A DNA stretch of 64,000 nt from Oscillospiraceae bacterium (GTDB lineage: Bacteria; Bacillota; Clostridia; Oscillospirales; Ruminococcaceae), in NCBI GenBank assembly GCA_003531585.1, contig DQFX01000060.1:62678-126677 (forward strand), read 5' to 3'. The notes below the pieces were generated by a model, which had not been told where the DNA came from, searched no databases, and saw only the letters and a list, made by a program, of their open reading frames with translations. The position numbers and the translations under genes were made by a program. Positions 50,509 to 57,986 of this stretch are shown here, one piece after another. Numbering within the stretch: the stretch's first letter is position 1; every line of letters starts with the position of its first letter.

Positions 50509-51702
50509 ATGAAAATAACCGTAGCGGGAACAGGATACGTCGGGCTTTCTATGGCAGTTCTTCTGTCGCAGAACAACGACGTCACCGCAGTAGACATAGT
50601 TCCGGAAAAGGTGGAGCTTCTGAATTCCAGAAAGTCGCCCATCGCTGATAAATACATCGAGGAGTACCTCGCAGAAAAGCCGCTGAGCCTCGCCGCCACC
50701 ACCGACTGGCGCCCGGCGTACGCCTCGGCTGACATCGTGGTCATCGCCACCCCGACTAACTACGACGCGGAGAAGAACTATTTCGACACTTCGTCGGTGG
50801 AAAGCGTTATCGAGCAGGTGTTCTCCGTGAACGATCACTGCACCGTGGTTGTGAAGTCCACCGTGCCTGTCGGATTCACTGCGGGACTGCACAAGAAGTA
50901 CCCGGAAAACGCGCACCGCATTATCTTCTCGCCGGAGTTCCTCCGCGAGGGTCAGGCGCTGTACGACAACCTGTATCCCTCCCGCATTATCGTGGGAGCG
51001 CCGCAGGAGTGGGCGGATTCCGTGGAGCGCGCGAACGTATTCGCGGAACTTCTCCAGCAGGGCGCGATAAAGCAGGATATCCCGACGCTGCACCTGAACC
51101 CCACCGAGGCCGAGGCGGTCAAGCTGTTCAGCAATACCTACCTCGCGCTGCGCGTGGCTTACTTCAACGAGCTGGACACCTACGCTGAGATGAAGGGACT
51201 CAACGCCCGTGAGATAATCGACGGCGTAGGTCTCGACCCGCGCATCGGACCGCACTATAATAACCCGAGCTTCGGCTACGGCGGATACTGCCTGCCGAAG
51301 GACACCAAGCAGCTCCTCGCGAATTACGCGGACGTCCCCAACGACATCATCACTGCGATAGTTAACGCCAACAAGACCCGCAAGGACTACATCGCGGATC
51401 ACATCGCGTCGATGGAGCCGCAGACCGTCGGAGTTTACAGGCTGACGATGAAGTCCAACTCTGACAACTTCCGCCAGAGCGCTATACAGGGTATCATGAA
51501 GCGCCTTGAAAAGCGCGGAATAAAGGTGATAATCTTCGAGCCGACCCTGAAGGAAGGGCAGAGCTTCTATAACTACGAGGTGTGCAGGGATTTCGACGAA
51601 TTCAAGCGCCGCTCAGACGTTATACTCGCTAACCGCATGAGCGCCGAGCTTAACGACGTAAGCGATAAGGTTTACACCAGAGACCTTTACAGCAGAGACT
51701 AA
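50509..51702 (+). CDS. UDP-glucose 6-dehydrogenase-type nucleotide sugar dehydrogenase
   Basis: The 397-residue protein has the N-terminal NAD-binding motif VAGTGYVGLSMAVLLSQ, the SPEFLREGQALYDNL block, NTYLALRVAYFNELDTYAE and the catalytic-Cys motif FGYGGYCLPKDTKQL, with a C-terminal UDP-binding domain. It would oxidise UDP-glucose to UDP-glucuronate for surface polysaccharide; related substrates such as UDP-GlcNAc or UDP-ManNAc are possible. It is a single gene with a consensus promoter, not in a visible polysaccharide cluster. A MITE-like element follows the stop codon at once. Confidence 0.9.
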   Translation: MKITVAGTGYVGLSMAVLLSQNNDVTAVDIVPEKVELLNSRKSPIADKYIEEYLAEKPLSLAATTDWRPAYASADIVVIATPTNYDAEKNYFDTSSVESVIEQVFSVNDHCTVVVKSTVPVGFTAGLHKKYPENAHRIIFSPEFLREGQALYDNLYPSRIIVGAPQEWADSVERANVFAELLQQGAIKQDIPTLHLNPTEAEAVKLFSNTYLALRVAYFNELDTYAEMKGLNAREIIDGVGLDPRIGPHYNNPSFGYGGYCLPKDTKQLLANYADVPNDIITAIVNANKTRKDYIADHIASMEPQTVGVYRLTMKSNSDNFRQSAIQGIMKRLEKRGIKVIIFEPTLKEGQSFYNYEVCRDFDEFKRRSDVILANRMSAELNDVSDKVYTRDLYSRD

Positions 51703-51875
51703 GGCAGCACCGCACAAAGACCATTTATTGGATTTTGCACGTGTCTTGCTTGCATCTTTTCCGTCATCTTGCACAATTCGTCCTAGCAAGGCGTCAGCCT
51801 TGCGTCGTCCTCATTGTACAATCTGACGAAAAATCTGACTGCGCAATACACGCACAATCTTTGTGCGGTATTGCC
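51703..51875. mobile_element. MITE-like palindromic element, family B (173 bp)
   Basis: GGCAGCACCGCACAAAGA at the left is mirrored by TCTTTGTGCGGTATTGCC at the right. The whole element folds: TTTTCCGTCATCTTGCACAA on the left pairs imperfectly with TTGTACAATCTGACGAAAAA on the right, closing on a GCAAGGC-GTCA-GCCTTGC hairpin in the middle. It has no coding content. It begins directly behind the preceding TAA. The ends are unrelated to family A. Confidence 0.75.
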
Positions 51876-51905
51876 CTAAAAAATTACAGATGGGGGTGAT
51901 TCCCG

Positions 51906-54770
51906 ATGGATTCGATTATTTCAGGAACATTCAGAATGATTATCCGCAGGGGTTTCCCCCATCAGCTCTATTTCGACGAGGATTTCATGCGGATAATCGG
52001 CGCGGAGGACAACTCCGACCCCGAGAAAAACTACCGCCTGTGGGAGGAGTGCGTCCACCCGGACGACATGCCGCTGATAAAAGAGGCGATAGAGAGCACT
52101 CAGCACAATATCCGCGCCGAGGTGAAGTACCGCTGGCGCCACAAGACCCGCGGACTTTACACCGCCTACAGCACCGGAATGCTTGCAGGCAAGGAGGACG
52201 GCTGCGTCACCATATACGGTTTTTTTAAGGGCGTACCCGCCGACCGCACGCAGCTCTACGGCTACGATCCGGATCTTCAGCTCCTGACCAGGCTCCTCGC
52301 GGAGAAAATGCTGGACAGCTTCGCGTTCTGCGCGCTTGTAGACCTACAGCAGAACAAGCTCATGCTGCTCAACGATTACTTCAATACAGGCTCCTCGGCA
52401 GGCTGCGAATGCGGCTACGACGAGTGGCTTGAGGGATTCCAGTTCTGCATTCATCCGGACGACCGGGATTGTCTGACGGAACTGCTGACTCGTGCGAATC
52501 TTGCAAATGCGTTTTCAAAGTCCGACGAGGTGCACGGCGAGTTCCGCTTTATGCGCCCGGACGGTCCCTGCTGGGTAAATCTGCGGCTGGTGAGAATGAA
52601 ACAGCGCCTTGCCGGGCGTTATCCTGAGTTCATCGTGTTCCGGCGTATCGACGCAGACCACCGCGCCGTATTCATGGAGGAGCTGCGCAACCGCCTGATA
52701 AACGGACTTGCGATCCCCTATATGATCCTCGACCTTATCGACCTTCGCGCGGGCAGCTTCTATTCCTCCAGGGACAATCAGGGGCTTTTCGCGGAGCACT
52801 TCAACGAGATAGGAAGCTACAGCGACGCGCTGGATCGTTTCGTGGAAAACTGCGGGTGCAGCTTCGCGGACAGAAACGCGATACTTTTCAATTTCAGCGT
52901 GGAGCACATGACTGAGCGTTTCCGGGCAGGGGAAAAGATGATCGAATGCGAGGTCTGCCGCAACCCGGAGGGTCAGCCGGAGTGGCTGCGAATCCAGGCG
53001 TTTATGTCCTCCGCCGACGAAAACGGAGAGCCGGCGCTTGCTATACTCAGCATTCAGCAGGTGACTACCGAGAAGCTGCGGGAGCTTCGCTATCAGCAGC
53101 GGCTTGAAAGGGCGCTCCGCACGGAGAGCCAGTACAGGCAGGCTATCCTGTCCAACGCCATCGCGGTGTACACCTATAACATTACCGAGGACACGATATA
53201 CGACGAGATAATCGAACAGGAGGGCGTTGACCCGCTGCTTCCCAAGATGGGGCTTACTGTGCCGTGCTCCTATAACGATTACATCAGCAAAAAGTCCGAG
53301 CTTATCGTTGACCGCCAGACCGCAGAGAATTTCCGCAGGACATTCTGCACACGTACTCTTGCTGATATGTACAACAGCCACCGCCGCAGCTTTGATACGG
53401 AATATGAATTCAAGATCGGCAGCAGGGTCGGGTACTTCCGCGAGGCGGTAATAATAACCCAGGATATGGAGACCGGCGACCTCTGGGGTCTGACCTACGT
53501 CCGGGACGTCACCGGCGAACACGACCAGGCAAAGCAGGTGGAGCAGGCTCTGCGCGACGCCTTCGACCAGGCGCAGCACGCGAACTCCGCAAAGACGCTG
53601 TTCATGAGCCAGATGAGCCACGATATCCGCACGCCGCTGAACGCGATACTCGGAATGTCCACGATAGCGCAGGAGCACATCAGCGACGCCGCCCGGGTCA
53701 ACGACTGCCTCGAAAAAATACAGACCTCCGGACATCAGCTCCTGGAGATAATCAACAACGTCCTCGACCTTTCGGCGATAGAGAGCGGAAAAACCACTCT
53801 TGCCAGCGAGCCGTTCGACCTGAAGGTGTTCATCGACGACACTGCGGGCACGATACGCACGCTGACCGACAAGAAGCGTCAGCGCTTCGTCGTGGAGATC
53901 TCCGAGGGGATAAACTATTCGGTGATAGGCGACCAGGCGAAGCTGCGGCAGCTTCTTATGAACATACTCAGCAACGCCGTGAAATATACCCCGGACGGCG
54001 GCGAGATACACCTCTCCGTGAAGGAGCTGAACCCCGACCACCACGGCGTGTGCCGCTATCTTTTCACAGTGAAGGATAACGGAATCGGCATGAGCCAGGA
54101 ATTCCTGCACAAGATATACGACCCGTTCGTCCGCGCCGACGACCACCGCATAAGCGGAATACAGGGAACCGGTCTCGGAATGGCGATCGCGATAAACATC
54201 GCCCGCATGATGAACGGCGACATCGGAATAAACAGCGAAGTCGGCAAGGGTTCGGTGTTTGAAGTCACCGTCGCGCTGAAAAAGGGCGCGGAGGAGCCTG
54301 CGTACATCGGCGGCATTTCCATGGAGGAGCAGCCGCGGCGCGAGCGCATGTCGGACTACGACTTCGGCGGGAAGCGCGTACTGCTTGCGGAGGATCTCGA
54401 GTTCAACGCGGAGATCGCGTCGGAGTTCCTTGCGGAAGCGGGGCTTGTCACTGAAACCGCGTGCAACGGCGCGGAGGCGGTGGAGAAGTTCGGCAGTTCG
54501 CCGGAGGGCTACTACAGCCTTATATTCATGGATATCCAGATGCCTGTTCTGGACGGCTACCAGGCGGCGGACAAAATACGCGCTCTGGACCGTCCCGACG
54601 CGAAAACCGTTCCGATAGTCGCGATGACGGCAAACGCTTTCATAGAGGACGTCAAGACCGCAAAGGAACACGGAATGAACGGGCACGTTGCAAAGCCGCT
54701 GGAGGTAAGGGAGCTTACCGCGGCGCTGAAAAAGTGGATACCCGGCTTTAAAACTAAGAATCAGAGTTGA
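51906..54770 (+). CDS. Soluble hybrid sensor histidine kinase with receiver domain
   Basis: The 954-residue protein has no membrane segment. The first 550 residues contain PAS-like sensory regions (FHPQ-type blocks such as CVHPDDMPL and CIHPDDRDC). A HisKA domain follows with the phosphoacceptor His in MSQMSHDIRTPLNAILGMS (about 572), then the ATPase domain with NILSNAVKYTPDGGEI, KDNGIGMS and GTGLGMAIAI. A receiver domain ends the protein: RVLLAEDLEFN, FMDIQMPVLDGY (Asp about 875) and MTANAF. It probably senses a cytoplasmic signal. No separate response regulator is beside it. Confidence 0.92.
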   Translation: MDSIISGTFRMIIRRGFPHQLYFDEDFMRIIGAEDNSDPEKNYRLWEECVHPDDMPLIKEAIESTQHNIRAEVKYRWRHKTRGLYTAYSTGMLAGKEDGCVTIYGFFKGVPADRTQLYGYDPDLQLLTRLLAEKMLDSFAFCALVDLQQNKLMLLNDYFNTGSSAGCECGYDEWLEGFQFCIHPDDRDCLTELLTRANLANAFSKSDEVHGEFRFMRPDGPCWVNLRLVRMKQRLAGRYPEFIVFRRIDADHRAVFMEELRNRLINGLAIPYMILDLIDLRAGSFYSSRDNQGLFAEHFNEIGSYSDALDRFVENCGCSFADRNAILFNFSVEHMTERFRAGEKMIECEVCRNPEGQPEWLRIQAFMSSADENGEPALAILSIQQVTTEKLRELRYQQRLERALRTESQYRQAILSNAIAVYTYNITEDTIYDEIIEQEGVDPLLPKMGLTVPCSYNDYISKKSELIVDRQTAENFRRTFCTRTLADMYNSHRRSFDTEYEFKIGSRVGYFREAVIITQDMETGDLWGLTYVRDVTGEHDQAKQVEQALRDAFDQAQHANSAKTLFMSQMSHDIRTPLNAILGMSTIAQEHISDAARVNDCLEKIQTSGHQLLEIINNVLDLSAIESGKTTLASEPFDLKVFIDDTAGTIRTLTDKKRQRFVVEISEGINYSVIGDQAKLRQLLMNILSNAVKYTPDGGEIHLSVKELNPDHHGVCRYLFTVKDNGIGMSQEFLHKIYDPFVRADDHRISGIQGTGLGMAIAINIARMMNGDIGINSEVGKGSVFEVTVALKKGAEEPAYIGGISMEEQPRRERMSDYDFGGKRVLLAEDLEFNAEIASEFLAEAGLVTETACNGAEAVEKFGSSPEGYYSLIFMDIQMPVLDGYQAADKIRALDRPDAKTVPIVAMTANAFIEDVKTAKEHGMNGHVAKPLEVRELTAALKKWIPGFKTKNQS

Positions 54771-54775
54771 ACAGA

Positions 54776-55624
54776 ATGAAAAGAATTGTTACGATACAGG
54801 ATTTTTCCTGCGTTGGGAGCTGCTCGCTGACCGCCGCGATACCGGTGCTGTCGGCGGCGGGGGTGGAGTGCTGCGGAATTCCGACGGCGCTCCTTTCGAA
54901 CCACACCGGATTTCCGACGTTTTACAGCATAGACCTCACGGATGAACTGGCTCCGATAAGCGATCAGCTCAAGCGTGAGCACATTGATTTCGACGGCGTT
55001 TACACCGGATATATTGCTTCCATCGATCAGATAGAGCACATTGAGGAGTTCATACGCCGTTTCAGGAAGCCGGGGGACCCGCTGTTCATCGACCCGGTAA
55101 TGGGCGACAACGGAAAGATGTACGCGGCGCTCACCGAAGACTACCCCGAAAGAATGCGGAAGTTCATCGAGGGTGCGGACATCATCACCCCGAACATCAC
55201 GGAGGCATGCCTGCTGACAGGGCGCAGCTTCAATCCCTGCCCGACGCTCCACGAAACGAAGGAAATGCTCCGGGAGCTGTGCGGATTCGGAGTGAGGTTC
55301 GCGGTCATCACCGGATTTTCGGAGAAGGGGCAGCTAGGGGCGGTCGGCTGCTTTGACGGCGCCTTCACCGAGTGCCTCACCCCGAAGAAGGACGTTGCAT
55401 GCTCCGGCACCGGGGACGTATTTGCCTCGGCGCTGCTTGGAGCGGTGCTGCGCGGCGCAGATTATCCGCAGGCTCTGGAGATAGCTACAAAGTTCACATA
55501 TGCGGCTGTGGAGTACACCGCCGCGGCATCCGACCGCAGATTCTACGGAATACACTTCCAGCCGGTGCTCGGGGAATATATCCGAATGCTGGAGCGCGTC
55601 GAAAAGGGGCGGTCTGATGGCTGA
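54776..55624 (+). CDS. pdxY: Pyridoxal/pyridoxamine kinase
   Basis: This protein of about 282 residues is a ribokinase-fold B6-vitamer kinase of the PdxK/PdxY type. It opens with RIVTIQDFSCVGSCSLTAAI and contains YTGYIASIDQI, DPVMGDNGKMY, TPNITEACLLTG and the catalytic GTGDVF loop (ACSGTGDVFASALLGA). It would phosphorylate pyridoxal, pyridoxamine or pyridoxine in the salvage route to PLP. The start is ATG 54776; a TTG at 54767 overlaps the kinase gene end. It follows the hybrid kinase by five bp and overlaps the EamA gene by eight. Confidence 0.9.
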   Translation: MKRIVTIQDFSCVGSCSLTAAIPVLSAAGVECCGIPTALLSNHTGFPTFYSIDLTDELAPISDQLKREHIDFDGVYTGYIASIDQIEHIEEFIRRFRKPGDPLFIDPVMGDNGKMYAALTEDYPERMRKFIEGADIITPNITEACLLTGRSFNPCPTLHETKEMLRELCGFGVRFAVITGFSEKGQLGAVGCFDGAFTECLTPKKDVACSGTGDVFASALLGAVLRGADYPQALEIATKFTYAAVEYTAAASDRRFYGIHFQPVLGEYIRMLERVEKGRSDG

Positions 55625-56504
55625 GCAGAAAAAGAAGGGGCTTTCCCGGCTGAATAAGGCGATACTGTTCCTGATAACATCGGCGTTTTTCTTTGCGCTG
55701 ATGAACATGTTCGTGCGGCTTTCCGGCGATGTCCCGACGATTCAAAAGACGTTCTTCCGGAACTTCTTTGCGCTGTTCATTGCGAGCGGCGCGATGATAA
55801 AGAACCGCTGCTCCATAATCCCGCCGAAGGGCGCAAGGTTCGACCTGTTCATGCGCGCGGCGTGCGGCTACGCCGGGGTCGTGCTGAATTTCTACGCGAT
55901 AGACCGGCTGAGCATTTCGGACGCCTCGCTGCTGAACAAAATGTCGCCGTTTTTCGCGATCATCTTTTCGACATTCCTGCTGAAGGAGCGCGCTAATAAG
56001 GTACAGTGGGCGATAATCCTGACTGCGTTTATCGGCGCGCTTTTCGTTATCAAGCCGTCCTTCCAGAATGCGGAGCTGGGAGCCTCCATCGCGGGATTCT
56101 GCGGGGGAATGTGCGCGGGCGCGGCGTATACTTTCGTCCGCCGGGCAACGGGGAAGGGCGTCAAGAGTTACTATGTGGTGTTCTTTTTCTCGGCGTTTTC
56201 TACGCTTGTGGCGTTCCCGCTGATGCTGCTGGATTTCAAGCCCATGACCCTGGTGCAGACCCTAATGCTGGTAGGCTCGGGAGTCAGCGCGGCTATTGCG
56301 CAGTTCTGCATAACCACGGCGTATTCCTACGCTCCGGCGAATGAGGTCTCGATCTACGATTATTCGCAGATAATCTTCGCGGCGCTAATCGGGTTCGTGG
56401 TGCTGGATCAGGTCCCGGACGTGCTCAGTTTCGTGGGCTACGCGGTGATAATCGCAGCGGCGTTCGTGATGTTCAGATACAACAACCGGAAAACGAAGGA
56501 ATGA
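55617..56504 (+). CDS. EamA family transporter (DMT superfamily)
   Basis: The 295-residue protein has ten hydrophobic helices in two EamA halves, recognisable in FMRAACGYAGVVLNFYAIDR, LSISDASLLNKMSPFFAIIF and YSYAPANEVSIYDYSQIIFA. EamA proteins export or import small metabolites; the substrate is unknown. Its ATG at 55617 overlaps the end of pdxY by eight bases, so translation is coupled and a B6-related or amino-acid-related role is possible but unproven. A hairpin cluster follows. Confidence 0.88.
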   Translation: MAEQKKKGLSRLNKAILFLITSAFFFALMNMFVRLSGDVPTIQKTFFRNFFALFIASGAMIKNRCSIIPPKGARFDLFMRAACGYAGVVLNFYAIDRLSISDASLLNKMSPFFAIIFSTFLLKERANKVQWAIILTAFIGALFVIKPSFQNAELGASIAGFCGGMCAGAAYTFVRRATGKGVKSYYVVFFFSAFSTLVAFPLMLLDFKPMTLVQTLMLVGSGVSAAIAQFCITTAYSYAPANEVSIYDYSQIIFAALIGFVVLDQVPDVLSFVGYAVIIAAAFVMFRYNNRKTKE

Positions 56505-56574
56505 AAAAGAGGGCTGCCGACAAATTATAATTTAGCGGCAAGCGTTCCACTCGTTGCAACCCTTAATAGGGAGT

Positions 56575-56813
56575 CAAGGGGGACGCGTCCCCCTTGCGAG
56601 TCGAGGGCAGCGCCCTCGTCGCCGTTAGGCGAAACACTCCGCACGAAGTGCGGCACTCTGCGCGCTGGCGCGCAGTTACTCCGTGCGGAAGCACGGCTAA
56701 ACGCCAAAAAGCGCTAAAGGGGTGTGGGGGAAAACAAGAGTTTTCCCCCACAAGCGACATGTTGTCTTTGTTGAGCCTGACTTCCCAAACAGTCCGGTGG
56801 ACTGTTTGGGAAG
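56575..56813. repeat. Cluster of eight short perfect hairpins
   Basis: In about 240 bp there are consecutive palindromes at 56575-56596 (stem CAAGGGGGACG), 56602-56618 (CGAGGGC), 56620-56631 (CGCC), 56639-56653 (CCGCAC), 56659-56674 (TGCGCGC), 56681-56696 (CCGTGC), 56723-56752 (TGTGGGGGAAAAC) and 56781-56813 (CTTCCCAAACAGTCC). There is no gene between 56505 and 56884. The last two stems are long and could terminate transcription. The whole looks like an intergenic repeat or a structured RNA. Confidence 0.7.
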
Positions 56814-56851
56814 CATATTTCTAGCCGGAATATGCAAACATAAACAATTAA

Positions 56852-56880
56852 ATGGCTGCCCTAAAAGGAGCAGCCATCTT
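56852..56880 (-). terminator. Terminator of the leftward EamA gene
   Basis: ATGGCTGC and GCAGCCAT pair around CCTAAAAGGA, with A residues providing the U tract on the minus strand. Confidence 0.75.
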
Positions 56881-56884
56881 TGTA

Positions 56885-57748
56885 TTATCCGACCAGCATG
56901 AGCAGAGTTCCCGCGACAAGTATCGCAAGACCTGCAGCGGAGCGTTTCGTGAGCTTTTCGTGGAACACTATGTAGGAGAACAGTATCGACACGAGGATAC
57001 TAAGCTTGTCTATCGGAACAACAACGCTTGCAGGACCGTCCTGAAGCGCCTTGTAGTAGCACAGCCAGGAGCCGCCGGTAGCGAGTCCCGAGAGGGCGAT
57101 GAACAGCAGCTCGCGCTTGTCCAGCCCGCGGAGCTTATCCGCCTTGCCCGTCACAGGGACCATCAGCCATGCCATCACCAGGACAACCGCAGTGCGTATC
57201 GCAGTGCCGAGGTCGGAGCTTACGCCGTCGATACCTATTTTACCGAGTATCGAGGTCAGCGCGGCGAATACTGCCGAGAGAATCGCGTAGGGAAGCCACT
57301 TCGCGCTGTTTGAGCCGGGACTGTCGGTTTTCTTCTTTTCGATCATCAGCAGGGTTCCGGCAAGTATCATCACCATGCATATGCATTTCAGCGGGGAAAT
57401 GCTCTCGTGCAGGAAGATGAAAGCGAGCGCCATTGTAAGCACCGTGCTGGATTTGTCCACCGGCACGACCTTGTTTACATCGCCTACCTGAAGCGCCCTG
57501 AAATAGCACAGCCAGGAACCGCCGGTCGCAAGTCCTGAAAGCACGAGGAACAGCCATGTTTTGCCGCTTATGTTCGTGATGCCGCTCCAGGAGCCGGTTA
57601 TCATGGTCATGAGTATCGCCATGATAAGCACCGCGATGGTTCGCAGAGCGGTTGCCACAGTAGAATCAGTCTTGCGGATACCGCATTTTGCAAGAATTGA
57701 AGTTAATCCGGCAAAGAACGCCGACCCGGCCGCGAACACCAGCCACAT
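56885..57748 (-). CDS. EamA family transporter (DMT superfamily), second gene
   Basis: The 287-residue protein has ten hydrophobic helices and two clear EamA repeats: each half contains FAGLTSILAK or FAALTSILGK near its start and SGLATGGSWLCYFRAL or SGLATGGSWLCYYKAL in its middle, showing the internal duplication unusually well. The second half ends with VFHEKLTKRSAAGLAILVAG. Substrate unknown. The start is ATG 57748 with AAGGAAG before it; an upstream frame extension to 57787 has no such site. It is convergent with the first EamA gene and only distantly similar to it. Confidence 0.9.
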   Translation of the reverse strand: MWLVFAAGSAFFAGLTSILAKCGIRKTDSTVATALRTIAVLIMAILMTMITGSWSGITNISGKTWLFLVLSGLATGGSWLCYFRALQVGDVNKVVPVDKSSTVLTMALAFIFLHESISPLKCICMVMILAGTLLMIEKKKTDSPGSNSAKWLPYAILSAVFAALTSILGKIGIDGVSSDLGTAIRTAVVLVMAWLMVPVTGKADKLRGLDKRELLFIALSGLATGGSWLCYYKALQDGPASVVVPIDKLSILVSILFSYIVFHEKLTKRSAAGLAILVAGTLLMLVG

Positions 57749-57806
57749 AAAACGCACTTCCTTTGAGTGAAGAAAAATCAGACCCACCTGGAGGTCTGCT
57801 TATATT

Positions 57807-57835
57807 ATTGTATCACGTATTGATGCGTCTGTCAA
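57807..57835 (-). promoter_or_regulatory. Promoter of the second EamA gene
   Basis: On the minus strand TTGACA and TACAAT are 17 bp apart. The leader has an AGACC-CACCTGG-AGGTCT mini-hairpin. Confidence 0.7.
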
Positions 57836-57921
57836 TGAGATATGCAACATTTGTATGGCTGTTGAATCATAATTCACAACTGGGCTTTTCTAAAAAATAG
57901 CTGATAATTTATCTCAGGTCA

Positions 57922-57951
57922 TTGACATGATGACTTTTGATGATGTATAAT
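57922..57951 (+). promoter_or_regulatory. Promoter of the GGDEF fusion gene
   Basis: TTGACA and TATAAT are 18 bp apart, 35 bp before the start codon. Confidence 0.75.
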
Positions 57952-57986
57952 AAATATGTATATATTGCATGTATAAGGGGTGGATT

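Noticed and set aside
52515..54686. A 723-codon open frame antisense to the hybrid kinase
   Set aside because: Codon-bias shadow of the kinase, which has intact HisKA, ATPase and receiver motifs.
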